Assembly (NCBI GenBank): GCA_050013835.1 | Contig: JBEKEM010000008.1 | Location: forward strand, 82,040 to 146,039 | DNA: 64,000 nucleotides | Direction of reading: 5' to 3' | DNA from: Bog-793 sp050013835 | Lineage (GTDB): Bacteria > Actinomycetota > Acidimicrobiia > Acidimicrobiales > Bog-793 | Shown: positions 1-9,099 of the stretch, one piece after another | How positions within the stretch are numbered: the stretch's first letter is position 1 | Layout of the letters: each line of letters begins with the position of its first letter | Made by a program: the position numbers and the translations under genes | The notes under the pieces: model-generated | What the model saw: the letters and a program-made list of their open reading frames with translations, nothing else | Told to the model about the DNA's origin: nothing | Database searches by the model: none

Positions 1-1576
1 GGTCCGGGTAGCGGTCGAGGAGCCGGTCCGCCCACGCGAGCAACGCCCGGTTATGCGCCAGCATCCCGACGCCGGTGCTCACGTGTCCCCGGTCGGTCCC
101 CGGCCCGACGTTGAAGTTGTAATCCATCTTGAGATACCCGACTCCGAGATCCCCGACGAGGAAATCGACCACCTCGTCGAGGTAGCTCGTCGCGGCCGGA
201 TGGGAGAAGTCGAGGTGGTACCTGCCCTGTTCGACTACGCGTTCTCCGTCGCGGGTGAAGAAGGCCTCGGCAGGAAGCTCGTCTGCGACGGGATTACCCA
301 CTCCGACGACCTCCGGTTCGAGCCAGAGCCCGGGGACCATGCCCTCCGACCTGATGAGGTCGAGCACCGCTTTCAGGCCGTCGGAGAACCTCGACTTGGA
401 CGGCTTCCATTCGCCTAGCGCGGCCTCCCAGCCTTCGTCGATCTCGCTGTACCAGCCGGAATCGATGCAGAAATACTCCACGCCGACCTTGGCCGCGGCA
501 CCGATCAATGGCGTCAGCCGCTCCGTGGTCGGCGCGCCCATGAGGGTGTTCATGAAGTCGTTGAAGATGACCGGGAGGCGCCGATGGTCATCATGGGGCC
601 GCCGCACCGCCCGGCGGTAGTTCGTGAGACGGGCCACAGCCCCGGCAATGCCCTCGCCGCTCAGCGCGACGGCCGCCGGGACGGTCTCGAAGGCCTCTCC
701 CGGCTGGAGGACGAGACGCCAATGATGCTCGGCGTCGGTCGGCCCGAGCAGCGCGAGATAGGCCTGCGTTGCTCCTGTCGAGGAGCCGTCCGTCTCATCG
801 GCGTCAGACGCGCGCTCGCCCACTTGCCAGTGCCAGCCACCGTTGTGCTCGATCTGCCACACCCATGCATTACCCGATCGTCGATTGATCGCCGCGCCCA
901 TCGGAAGGTACGTCCCCGAGGACCAGCCCCCGAAACTCGTCACTCCGAACCGGCCCCGGGAATCGTGCAGATGGAAGCCGCGGTCCAGATCCGGCAAGGC
1001 GTCTCGCAGCGCTCGGCTCTGCCAGCGGTACTCGGCGAGCCAGTCGTTCTCCGCCCAGAGGACGTCGACATCACCCAACCGGTCGGCCGAACCGGTCAGC
1101 CCTGAGAAGAGGAACGAGGTCACGGAATCGAGGGTCACGGGAGCATCGCCTCCGTTGACCACGTGGACCCGGGAGCGCAGTACTCCGCCGTTCTCGAGAA
1201 CGGCGTAGACCACCTCGGCCCGCAGTCCGGTGACCGGGTCCTCTAGTTCGACGCGCAGATCGCGCCAGGGGGCCCGAAGGCCCTGCGTGTGCCTGACGTA
1301 GCGCAGCCGACCCCCGACGACCGACTCGGCATACCGCCTCCCCGACCAAGCCCGGCCACTGCCGGAGACGATGATGTCGACCAGCGGCAGGCCGGCGGGT
1401 CTCGTCCCGTCTCCTGGCGGCTCCCCCCGGTGTCCTTCGGCCCCCGACTCGCCACCGGTCGGACGCGGCACCAGACGGGCAAGTCGCGCCGTGCCCTCCC
1501 CGTCCACCTCGATCAACAACTCGAGCGCGTCGTCCACCCATCCAAACTCCGCCCGAGACGAACTGCGGGCACCCAA
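1..1576 (-). CDS. GH36 alpha-galactosidase, 3' end cut by window edge
   Basis: About 525 codons are visible; the C-terminus lies beyond base 1. The protein should hydrolyse terminal alpha-1,6-galactosides. The frame shows GH36 (melibiase) hallmarks: a beta-sandwich N-domain, then LGEWKPSKSRF, PGLWLEPEVV and LKMDYN, whose Asp (about residue 485) is the expected nucleophile. The acid/base Asp is off the window. No signal peptide is visible, so it is probably cytoplasmic, acting after oligosaccharide uptake. The start is TTG at 1576 because AGGAGG sits 6 nt upstream; an in-frame GTG five codons earlier overlaps that site. Substrate is inferred from family only. Confidence 0.9.
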   Translation of the reverse strand, partial: MGARSSSRAEFGWVDDALELLIEVDGEGTARLARLVPRPTGGESGAEGHRGEPPGDGTRPAGLPLVDIIVSGSGRAWSGRRYAESVVGGRLRYVRHTQGLRAPWRDLRVELEDPVTGLRAEVVYAVLENGGVLRSRVHVVNGGDAPVTLDSVTSFLFSGLTGSADRLGDVDVLWAENDWLAEYRWQSRALRDALPDLDRGFHLHDSRGRFGVTSFGGWSSGTYLPMGAAINRRSGNAWVWQIEHNGGWHWQVGERASDADETDGSSTGATQAYLALLGPTDAEHHWRLVLQPGEAFETVPAAVALSGEGIAGAVARLTNYRRAVRRPHDDHRRLPVIFNDFMNTLMGAPTTERLTPLIGAAAKVGVEYFCIDSGWYSEIDEGWEAALGEWKPSKSRFSDGLKAVLDLIRSEGMVPGLWLEPEVVGVGNPVADELPAEAFFTRDGERVVEQGRYHLDFSHPAATSYLDEVVDFLVGDLGVGYLKMDYNFNVGPGTDRGHVSTGVGMLAHNRALLAWADRLLDRYPD

Positions 1577-1894
1577 GTTGATCCTCCTCACGCGAAGCAA
1601 CGAATCTGCCACGGCATTCCCGAGGGGCCCGGCAGAGCCCCTGTTGACAGTCTCCGTGGCCAGGGGAGACCGTACATGTTCCGATTTCGCTGGGAAAAGC
1701 CTACTCGGCGCAATACCGCTGAAGGACCGGCTTCCCGCTACCGCCGGATCCAAGCGCGACGCCGCAACCCGGATCGACCTGTGCGGACTCCTCCGGAGGA
1801 ACCTCGCCGACGCGGCCGACCGGACGACAAGGCTCGCTCGGACGGGCGGAATCCCCGATCGCCCGTTCGCCCTGTCTTCGTCCGTCGTAGCCTC
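1577..1894. other. Intergenic region between divergent genes
   Basis: Divergent promoter region for the GH36 gene (minus) and the secreted protein (plus). I see no clear operator or RNA gene in it. Confidence 0.5.
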
Positions 1895-3229
1895 GTGGAC
1901 GTGCGCAACGTCACGGGCCAACTCGGCCGAGTCGGAGCGGCGATCACCGTCGGCCTCGCCCTTGCCGCCATGGTCTTCGCCGCGTCCACCGCCACAACCG
2001 CCGGCGCCACGGCGGGGCCGGATCACCCGGTCTTCCTCTGGCTCCAGGTGAGCAGAAGATCGGTGCCCTACACAGGAGGGTCGGTTTGGTTCATCTTCCG
2101 GGTACGGCACTCCAACGAATGCCGCCTTGTCGCCGCGGGCGCCGGGGCCGGCAGCGTGACGGTTCCCGTGACTTGGCGGCGGTGCTCGAACGGCATCTAC
2201 CGCGCGCAGGTGGCGTTCGGAGCGAATTCTGCACCTGCGGCACGGTTGATCGCCTTCCGCGCCTACCTCCGACGGGGGACCGCCATCTACTGGGAGCCCC
2301 TCGGCAGCATCCGGGTCGACGGGGCGCCCCGGCCCGCGAACCCGTCAACGCCCCTCAGCACGAATGTCGCGATGAGCCTCACCTCATCCGCGGCCGGCAA
2401 CCGCACGACGTCTGAGCTGGTCGAGTACTCCGCATCGCTCTCGGCCACATGCCAGGACTCCGACGGGGATACCCTCCCGTGCCCGGTCCCGACCGGGACG
2501 GTGTCCTGGATGTCCGACGGCGCGGATCTCAGGGGGAACCTCACCAGCCAGAGCAGCCCGATCCCGACCTGCGGCGGTGCCGTGGGGAGTGCCAACACAG
2601 AGGGCACGTGCGACGTCACCTTCGGCGCCTACGGCGACGAATGGGTCTCGGCCGTCTACACCAGCGCGTCGGCGTCGTCGGTGACGCGGACCCTGGAGGT
2701 CCAGCTCGAGGCGCCCGTCGACCTCGGAGCCGGCCTCGCCTACTCGGGATACGGCAACGTCGGGCCCGACGCGACCGACGACTGCACGATGGCTTCGGTC
2801 GCCGACTGGATCGAGACGTCTCTCGGGACGGTCCCCGACTACCAGGAGACGGTCGACGCCTACTGGCAAGCGGAGAAGCGATTCAACGGCGGGGAGGACG
2901 TGGGCCTCAACGTGCGGGACCTCCTGACCTTCTGGCAGGACACGGGGATCGACGGGACGTACCTGACGGACGCGACCCCGCTCTCTTCCGACGCGGAGAT
3001 CGAGACCTACCTCTCGGGGGGCCGCGCGCTGATCGCCGATGCGACCCTGCCGAAGGGCTTCCCGCCGGGGCAACCGGGCGGTGGTCACCAGTGGCTCATC
3101 GTCGGCTACTCCAGCTTCGGGCCGATGATCGTGACCTGGGGGCAGGAGGTCCAGCTCAGCTGGGCGCGCTTCGACCGTCTGACTTGGTCCGAAGGTGGCG
3201 ATGCGCTCGCGGTCGCCGTGCGCTCCTAA
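1895..3229 (+). CDS. Secreted protein with Ig-like and papain/C39-like fold domain
   Basis: About 444 residues. A hydrophobic signal segment (VGAAITVGLALAAMVFA) is followed by a beta-rich N-domain, a bacterial Ig-like module ending in CDVTFGAYGDEWVSAVY (about residues 150-260), and a C-terminal domain with cysteine-peptidase-like marks: Cys in DDCTMASVADW, His in GGHQWLIVGY and a polar residue in TWGQEV. This order (C, H, then polar before WG) is that of papain/C39-like folds, but I cannot tell whether it is active. GTG at 1895 or 1901 are both possible starts and neither has a strong ribosome site. Likely secreted; its target is unknown. Confidence 0.7.
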   Translation: MDVRNVTGQLGRVGAAITVGLALAAMVFAASTATTAGATAGPDHPVFLWLQVSRRSVPYTGGSVWFIFRVRHSNECRLVAAGAGAGSVTVPVTWRRCSNGIYRAQVAFGANSAPAARLIAFRAYLRRGTAIYWEPLGSIRVDGAPRPANPSTPLSTNVAMSLTSSAAGNRTTSELVEYSASLSATCQDSDGDTLPCPVPTGTVSWMSDGADLRGNLTSQSSPIPTCGGAVGSANTEGTCDVTFGAYGDEWVSAVYTSASASSVTRTLEVQLEAPVDLGAGLAYSGYGNVGPDATDDCTMASVADWIETSLGTVPDYQETVDAYWQAEKRFNGGEDVGLNVRDLLTFWQDTGIDGTYLTDATPLSSDAEIETYLSGGRALIADATLPKGFPPGQPGGGHQWLIVGYSSFGPMIVTWGQEVQLSWARFDRLTWSEGGDALAVAVRS

Positions 3230-3678
3230 CCGGGGCGACCCTGACCGCCGGGTAGGCCACCCGTATCCTCATACCGGGCTGCCGTGAAGGCGATCACCGT
3301 CGGGACGTCGATCGCGAAGACGACGAGCGACAAGATGAGCACGACCAACGTGCTCCCGCCCGTGTGGTCGTAGAGAAAAACGAACACCCCCACCCCGGTG
3401 ATGACCGCATAGGCGAGCAGGCTCCACCTGGCCACCAGGAAGAACGTTCGCCACGCAAAGGGGCTGATCCGGCTGAGCAGCGTCAACGCCACCGCGGTGA
3501 GTACCGCTCCGCCGACCAGCAGCCCGACGACCGGCCCCAGGGGGGGATGCCGCGGCAGGTGCGCCGCCAGGTCGACGCCTCCCGCCAGCATGAGCGCAAG
3601 CGACGCCACCGTAAGTTCCGCGACCGGCGGCAGGCGGCGCGCGGGCACGGGCGGCAGTTCGGGTTCGGTGGCGGTCAT
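3226..3678 (-). CDS. Small integral membrane protein, 150 aa
   Basis: Begins MTATEPELPPVP and contains four predicted membrane helices (for example GPVVGLLVGGAVLTAVALTL and VVLILSLVVFAIDVPTVIAF). The start ATG overlaps the stop of the upstream membrane protein by 4 bp (ATGA), indicating translational coupling and a shared complex or process. The family is not recognised. The stop lies inside the last bases of the convergent secreted protein gene (4-bp overlap). Confidence 0.75.
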   Translation of the reverse strand: MTATEPELPPVPARRLPPVAELTVASLALMLAGGVDLAAHLPRHPPLGPVVGLLVGGAVLTAVALTLLSRISPFAWRTFFLVARWSLLAYAVITGVGVFVFLYDHTGGSTLVVLILSLVVFAIDVPTVIAFTAARYEDTGGLPGGQGRPG

Positions 3679-4310
3679 GACGTGGCGACCCTGGTCATGA
3701 TGAGCAGCGTGGCCACTTGCAGGGCTCCGGTCACGCCCGCCGTCAGGATGAAGCGGCGCATCAGCCGGGCGATGACCGCCCCGTTGGGTCGCGGCCTTTT
3801 CAGCTCGAAGAGCACGGCGATGTTGGCGGGCTCGAGCAGGCCGAGGGCGATGACCGCCATGACTGCCACGACGATGAAGGCGGCCACCAGCCAAGCGTGC
3901 TCCGGGTAGGTGCTCGCCAGGTCGCCGAGGTGACGGGCGAGCTGCCACCCCGCACCCAGCGTGCAGACGACCAGGGTCGGCATGATCAGGATCATCTTGG
4001 GCATGAGGCGGGTGGTGAACTCGATCCGCGCCGGAATCGACAGCCGGCCCATGATCGGGCCGATCACGAAGCCGAGGAATAGGTCGAGCGCGGTCCACAT
4101 CCCGCCCCCGACGACGTGGAAGAAGTCGATGCCCCACAACGTGTTCGTCGCGATCACGGTGACGAGCCCGGCGAGGACGACCGCCACGATGGGAAGTCCC
4201 CTGAGCGGAACGATCCGGAATCCCGGAACCGGCGGGGCGGTGGCGCGGCCCGACTCCGAGTCGCCGGACCCCGCAGCCGTCGGTGAGTCGTGCAACGCGT
4301 CTACCGCCAT
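3675..4310 (-). CDS. Polytopic membrane protein (DUF2269/CopD-like appearance)
   Basis: 211 residues from ATG 4310 (MAVDALHDSP). Four to five helices follow a 40-residue hydrophilic N-terminus. The first contains LPIVAVVLAGLVTVIATNTLW, followed by FFHVVGGGMWTALDLFLGFVIGP. An HVxGGxxW-type helix start with a following xGP is reminiscent of DUF2269/CopD-like membrane proteins, but I cannot confirm this. First gene of a two-gene minus-strand unit with ATGA coupling to the next membrane protein. Confidence 0.7.
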   Translation of the reverse strand: MAVDALHDSPTAAGSGDSESGRATAPPVPGFRIVPLRGLPIVAVVLAGLVTVIATNTLWGIDFFHVVGGGMWTALDLFLGFVIGPIMGRLSIPARIEFTTRLMPKMILIMPTLVVCTLGAGWQLARHLGDLASTYPEHAWLVAAFIVVAVMAVIALGLLEPANIAVLFELKRPRPNGAVIARLMRRFILTAGVTGALQVATLLIMTRVATS

Positions 4311-5004
4311 ACGTCCCCCCCCCGATACGGTGCCCGCCGTGAACGCTCTCGGCCGCGTCCCGCGGACCCCGCCCATCTCTACGAGCTGGTGAGCCTCCGG
4401 CTTCCACCATAACGATGGCACCCTCTGCGGTGTCCCGCCGGGCTCTGTGGGCGTGCGCCGTACCGTGAAACTTGGACCGGCCGCCGACCGCTTGGTTCCG
4501 CCCGTGCCAGGCAAGAACGCGAAGCCGCGAACGCCACCCTCAACCCGTGACCGCAGGGACGGACGTCGCGCGACGTGCCTTCGGCCCCCCGCGACGACGG
4601 CTCCCGGACCGGCCCTGGCCCGGGGTTCTCGAGGCCCGTCACGAGATGGCAACTGGCCGAGGGACGCCACGCGGTTGACGGGCACGATGGTCTCCGACAC
4701 GAGAAGCGCGCCCGGCGCGGCACGCGGACGAGCGCCGGCATCAGCTGGGCGTCCGCGGCGCACAACCGCGAGGTCGAGCTCGAACCGCGCCAGATGGCGA
4801 CCGGCGGCGTGCTGCCGAGGCCCCGCTGGGTGCTGAAGGGGCGGGGGGCGGCCCTGCCGGCGGGGGCGATCGGCGCGGCGGTTTTCCGACCCCACAACCC
4901 GAGGGCATCCGTCGAATCGGGGTTGACGCCGATAGTAAGCTCACGACAGTCCGTGTTGTCCGTGTCGCACGATGTACGCGGGCGATTTTCGAGGAGGAGA
5001 AACA
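4311..5004. other. Long intergenic region
   Basis: Open frames exist on both strands here, but none shows recognisable motifs, a convincing start or a hydrophobicity pattern, so I leave it unassigned. Its right end must hold the promoter of the ABC ATPase gene. Confidence 0.4.
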
Positions 5005-6189
5005 ATGGCGCGGATCACCCTTGACAAGGTGACCAAGGTCTACTCGAACGGGTTCGAGGCGGTTCACGAGCTCGACCTGGACGTCGCTGAGGGCGAGTTC
5101 ATGGTCCTCGTCGGGCCCTCGGGCTGCGGCAAGACCACGGCACTCAGGATGGTCGCGGGGCTGGAAGCCATCACCGAAGGTGAGGTCCGTATCGGCGACG
5201 AGGTCGTCAATGACATGTCGCCGAAAGACCGCGACGTCGCGATGGTCTTCCAGAACTACGCGCTCTACCCGCACATGACCGTGGCGCAGAACATCGGCTT
5301 CGCCTTGAAACTGCGCAAGGTGAAGAAAGCCGAGATCAAGAAGAAGGTGAACGAGACGGCCGAACTCCTTGGCCTCACCGAGTGGATCGACCGCAAGCCG
5401 GGTCAGCTCTCGGGCGGCCAGCGCCAGCGGGTCGCCATGGGCCGGGCCATCGTGCGCGAGCCGAAGGTTTTCTTGATGGACGAGCCCTTGTCGAACCTCG
5501 ACGCCAAGCTGCGCGTCCAGATGCGCTCCGAGGTCCTGCGCATTCAGCGCCGGGTCGGCGTGGCGACGCTCTACGTCACCCACGACCAGGTGGAGGCGAT
5601 GACGATGGGTGACCGGGTGGCGGTGCTGAGCGGAGGAGTACTCCAGCAATGCGACAGCCCCCAGGCGCTCTATGACAACCCGACGAACCTCTTCGTGGCC
5701 GGCTTCATGGGCTCTCCGGCTATGAACCTGTATGAGGCTGCGATCGGCGAAGGAGCGAGTACCGTGCTCATCGGTAGCCAGAAGCTGCCCATCTCGGAAG
5801 CCGCGCTCTCGGCACGGCCACGCCTGCGCTCCTACGCCAACAAGTCCGTCGTGGTCGGGATCCGCCCCGAGGACCTGCCCGTCCTCGCCACCGACAACTC
5901 TGCGAGTGCGCCGGTGGCGACCTTCGTCGGCGACGTCGAGTGGGTCGAGGCCCTCGGCTCCGAGCAGCTCGTCCATTTCACCTGCGACGCCCATCAGATC
6001 GTGGTCAGCACCGCCAAGGACCACGAGGAGGAGGCGCTTGCCGAAGGCTCCTTCGCCAAGGCGGGCGAAGGGATCGCTCGCGTGGACGCCCGGGCCGAGC
6101 TCACGGTGGGCGGCCAGGTGCACTTCAACCTGGACGCGAGTCGAATCCACTTCTTCGACGCCACCACGAGTGAGGCCATCGCCCGCTGA
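5005..6189 (+). CDS. ugpC: Carbohydrate ABC transporter ATPase (UgpC/MsmK/MalK type)
   Basis: 394 residues; powers sugar import by binding the cytoplasmic face of MalF/MalG-type permeases. Walker A GPSGCGKTT (residues 38-46), signature LSGGQRQRVAMGRA (about 135), Walker B VFLMDEPLSNLDAKL (about 155), H-loop in YVTHDQVEAM, and a C-terminal OB/TOBE regulatory domain with GIRPEDLP. ATG 5005 follows GAGGAGGAGA. Neither nearby permease operon encodes its own ATPase, so this is probably a shared ATPase for both, as known for MsmK/MsiK proteins; the pairing itself is inferred. No transcription-linked partner genes lie on this strand. Confidence 0.95.
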   Translation: MARITLDKVTKVYSNGFEAVHELDLDVAEGEFMVLVGPSGCGKTTALRMVAGLEAITEGEVRIGDEVVNDMSPKDRDVAMVFQNYALYPHMTVAQNIGFALKLRKVKKAEIKKKVNETAELLGLTEWIDRKPGQLSGGQRQRVAMGRAIVREPKVFLMDEPLSNLDAKLRVQMRSEVLRIQRRVGVATLYVTHDQVEAMTMGDRVAVLSGGVLQQCDSPQALYDNPTNLFVAGFMGSPAMNLYEAAIGEGASTVLIGSQKLPISEAALSARPRLRSYANKSVVVGIRPEDLPVLATDNSASAPVATFVGDVEWVEALGSEQLVHFTCDAHQIVVSTAKDHEEEALAEGSFAKAGEGIARVDARAELTVGGQVHFNLDASRIHFFDATTSEAIAR

Positions 6190-6326
6190 CGGGGTCATTG
6201 CGGCGTTCTTCCCACCACGGGGCGGGCAGGCGCCCGAAACGCTCGAGGTCGGCCCGCCGACGGGCTTCGGTGGCGGCCACCTTGACCTCCAACAGATGGC
6301 ATGTGGCGGGGACCCCCTCCGCTCGG

Positions 6327-6343
6327 GTACACGATGCGTGTAC
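6327..6343. promoter_or_regulatory. Perfect inverted repeat upstream of IS110 fragment
   Basis: GTACAC-GATGC-GTGTAC lies 29 bp before the transposase start. It may be a promoter element or part of the IS110 non-coding end, the region that in intact IS110 elements encodes the bridge RNA. Confidence 0.35.
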
Positions 6344-6371
6344 TTGTAGTCAGGAGCCACAGGAGGTCCCC

Positions 6372-6893
6372 ATGGGGATCGTATGTGGGCTGGACATCCA
6401 CCGCGCCCAGATCACGTTCGACTACATCGATCTGCGCACTGGCGAGGAGGGACGGGACGTGATCCGTCCCGCCACCCGTGCGGAGTTCCGATCCTTCCTC
6501 GAACGATTCAGGAAGAGACACGCCGCGTTCGCGCTCGAGGGCACGACCGGATGGCGTGTCGTCATCGAGGAGCTGTGCCGGGCCGGGATGGATCCCCACC
6601 ACGCGGAGCCCGCGGAGACCTCGTCCCAGCGGGGACCGAAACGCCGCGCCAAGACCGATCGGGCCGACGCCCGGCTGCTCCGCGACCTGCTGTTGATCGA
6701 TCGTCTCCCCGAGTGCTGGATCCCATCTGATCACGTCGCGGACCTGCGAACCACGGCGCGGCTCCGCAAGGCCCTCGTCGGCGAGCGCTCCAGCTGGCTT
6801 GCCCGCAGCTGTCCGTGTCCCCAGCCTGCGAACGTGTTCTCGTTTGACGAGGTAGCGGTGGAATCAGACGACGAGACGGACGACGAGTCATGA
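6372..6893 (+). pseudogene. IS110-family transposase, N-terminal fragment
   Basis: 173 codons. The RuvC-like DEDD domain is recognisable: Asp in VCGLDIH, Glu in ALEGTTGW, and the DxxD pair in KTDRADARLLRDLL. Similarity stops after LRKALVGERSSWL; the rest is acidic sequence of other origin, so the C-terminal Tnp20 domain with its catalytic Ser is missing. ATG 6372 has AGGAGG 5 nt upstream. The element is therefore truncated and cannot transpose alone. Confidence 0.85.
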
Positions 6894-6945
6894 CCATGCA
6901 GCGTGGTACCTATGGGGAACCGTTTCTCGGCGCACACTTCGCGAT

Positions 6946-7058
6946 TCCTTTGTTGCACCTCGGAGCATCCCGATCACCAGAACTCGCTGGGCGAACAAGA
7001 ACGCGATGAGAGGGGGGATCGCGGCCAGAGTTGCCACCGTCAACTCCGGGTGGAGCAT
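6946..7058 (-). pseudogene. Vestigial C-terminus of a MalG-type sugar permease
   Basis: The minus strand reads MLHPELTVATLAAIPPLIAF, then LFAQRVLVIGMLRGATKES. This matches the last ~35 residues of the intact permease just upstream in the operon direction (RPELAMATLIAIAP...FAQRTLVSGMLAGSTKE), with substitutions. No further permease sequence precedes it. It is a decayed leftover of a third paralogous transporter or of a duplication. Confidence 0.75.
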
Positions 7059-7255
7059 CTAGCTCTGACTCGTCACCACCTCCCGGTTGAACGAGAGGAT
7101 GGCGGTCTCTCTGCCTTGAGAAGAGGCCACGTCGCGTCTCTGACGGACACCGTCGCCACAACGGTCAGCTCCAATACGGTCCGCAACCCCGGGAGCCAGT
7201 AACTGGTCGTACCGGCTTGCAGGCGCCGCACGGCCAACTATCGCCTACGCCGTCC

Positions 7256-8134
7256 CTATTCCTTTGTCGACCCAGCGAGCATGCCGCTCACAAGGGTCCG
7301 CTGCGCGAACAGGAACACGAGCAACACCGGTGCGATTGCGATGAGCGTCGCCATCGCCAGCTCGGGCCGATAGATGAGGGCTTGTCCGCCAGTCGCCGCG
7401 ACCGGGTTGATCGACGGCGAGCTTCCCAGCAGGATCGGTAGGCCCACCTGCAGTGGGTACTGCGAGTTGTCATAGGTCATCACAAACGGAAGGTAGTAGT
7501 TGTTCCAGTTCGCGACGAACGAGAAGAATCCGACGAGCCCCACGACCGGCACCGCGAGCGGCAATGCAATACGCCAGAACACGCCCCATTCGCCAGCGCC
7601 GTCAATCCGCGCCGCCCCGAGCAGATCCTTCGGAATAGTCGTTGAGAAGTAGATATAAGCGAGATAGACACCGAACGGGAAGAACCCGAACGGCAAGATG
7701 ATCGACCAGACCGTGCCGACCAGGTGCACGGTATTGGCCTCGAGAAACAGCGGCAGGACGAGCGCGGTCCCCGGCACGATCATCACGACGAGCGTGATCG
7801 CGAGCAGAGCGCGTCGCCCGGCGAAGCGCGTCAGCGCCAGGCCGTATCCGGACGGAATCGCGGCCAGTACTGCGAGCGCGGTACCGCCAAACGCGTAGAT
7901 CGCGGAGTTCTTGAGCCAGGTCAAGACGAGGTTGCCCTCGTAGGAAGTGACATCGCGGAACGTGCGGCCAAATGTTGTGAAGCTGCCGAACGCGAGCGGT
8001 GCCTTATTGATGATCTGGCTATCCGTCTTGGTGGGCGCGATGAGCAGCCAGACAACGGGCCCGAAGAAAAATACAGTGAACAGGAGTAAGACCAGAATTG
8101 CGATGATGCGGAAGGCGTAGCGTCGCGCGAGCAT
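7256..8134 (-). CDS. Sugar ABC transporter permease, MalG type
   Basis: 292 residues, six membrane helices, with the cytoplasmic EAA loop seen as DLLGAARIDGAGEWGVFWRI; the C-terminal tail FAQRTLVSGMLAGSTKE is typical of MalG/LacG proteins. ATG 8134 overlaps the stop of the preceding permease by one base (TGATG); an adjacent GTG at 8137 is an alternative start. Last gene of the binding protein-permease-permease unit. The ATPase must be supplied in trans. Confidence 0.93.
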   Translation of the reverse strand: MLARRYAFRIIAILVLLLFTVFFFGPVVWLLIAPTKTDSQIINKAPLAFGSFTTFGRTFRDVTSYEGNLVLTWLKNSAIYAFGGTALAVLAAIPSGYGLALTRFAGRRALLAITLVVMIVPGTALVLPLFLEANTVHLVGTVWSIILPFGFFPFGVYLAYIYFSTTIPKDLLGAARIDGAGEWGVFWRIALPLAVPVVGLVGFFSFVANWNNYYLPFVMTYDNSQYPLQVGLPILLGSSPSINPVAATGGQALIYRPELAMATLIAIAPVLLVFLFAQRTLVSGMLAGSTKE

Positions 8135-9078
8135 CACTGGACCTCAAACAGCCTGCCGCGCCAGACGATAATCACTGCGACGATCACGCCCAACACGAGA
8201 AGGTCGACCGAGATCGCCGCGGCTTCGTTGAAGCGGTCAAGCTGGAATGCGAGGTAGTACGCCAGCTGATTCGGCGACCACTGTGGGGGGACTTCGCCCC
8301 CGGTCGCGATGCCAAGAATCTGCGGCTCCACGAACAGCTGCATGCCGGCCGCGAACGAGAGCACGAGCATGTACACGACCCACTTCCGGATGAGCGGGAG
8401 CTTGATTCGCAGCGCGGTCTGAAGCACGTTCGAACCATCTATCTCGGCGGCCTCGATCAGCTCAGTGGGAACGTTATTCAGCGCGCCGTGCATCACGACG
8501 ATCCAGCCCCCAGCGCCTGTCCAGAACGCCATGATCGCGAAGAGCACGGGGAGATTGTTTGGTGTGACCGTGTTTGCCAGAAGTGTGTAGTGAAGTGCGT
8601 GCAGGAGGAAAGAAAAAGGACTTGTGGTTGGGGTGAACATGAACAGCCAGATGACCACGCTTGCCGCTCCCGCCATAGCTCCCGGGAGATAGAAGATGAA
8701 ACGAAAGGCCGAGCTGACTCGCCGCGCCAGGTTGTGGACCATGAGCGCCAACAGCACGACAAGCACCGATTGACTGACCAACCAGATGGCTTCAAACATC
8801 AGCACGTGTTTGAAAGCGGGTATGAACTGAGGCAGGTCATAGCTGTTGACGAAGTTCGCAAAACCAAGGCCATTTGGGGTCTGGAGCGCGAGTGAAATCG
8901 CATAGATCGTGGGCGCGATGCCGAGGCACGCGAGCAGCACTACGTAGATGGCGACGAAGAAGTAGCCCGCTGAACGCGAGGTGCCAGCCGGTGGGCGCTC
9001 TCGGAGCCCCCGGGTCCGGCGCCCCCGCCGAGCACTTGCGTGCTCGGCGGGGGTAACCGTAGCCAAATGGTCAGTCAT
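8134..9078 (-). CDS. Sugar ABC transporter permease, MalF type
   Basis: 314 residues. A ~35-residue Arg-rich cytoplasmic N-terminus precedes the first helix (YFFVAIYVVLLACLGIAPTI). The EAA loop reads ELIEAAEIDGSNVLQTALRIKLP. Sits 21 bp after the binding protein gene and is coupled to the MalG-type partner by TGATG. It forms the membrane channel heterodimer. Paralogous to the permease at 13253-14176, sharing SPNQLAxxLAF and an AAAIxVDLL stretch. Confidence 0.93.
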   Translation of the reverse strand: MTDHLATVTPAEHASARRGRRTRGLRERPPAGTSRSAGYFFVAIYVVLLACLGIAPTIYAISLALQTPNGLGFANFVNSYDLPQFIPAFKHVLMFEAIWLVSQSVLVVLLALMVHNLARRVSSAFRFIFYLPGAMAGAASVVIWLFMFTPTTSPFSFLLHALHYTLLANTVTPNNLPVLFAIMAFWTGAGGWIVVMHGALNNVPTELIEAAEIDGSNVLQTALRIKLPLIRKWVVYMLVLSFAAGMQLFVEPQILGIATGGEVPPQWSPNQLAYYLAFQLDRFNEAAAISVDLLVLGVIVAVIIVWRGRLFEVQ

Positions 9079-9099
9079 ACTGCGCTTTGCAAACCCTCA

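Noticed and set aside
1289..1894. N-terminal extension of the secreted protein by 200 residues
   Set aside because: The extension overlaps the divergent GH36 gene and its promoter, and the signal peptide would be internal.
4311..5004. A coding gene in the region before the ABC ATPase
   Set aside because: Open frames on both strands overlap, but none has a ribosome site, conserved motif or convincing composition.
4741..6360. Long minus-strand open frame opposite the ABC ATPase gene
   Set aside because: It mirrors the codon bias of the real gene, which has all ABC ATPase motifs; the antisense product has none.
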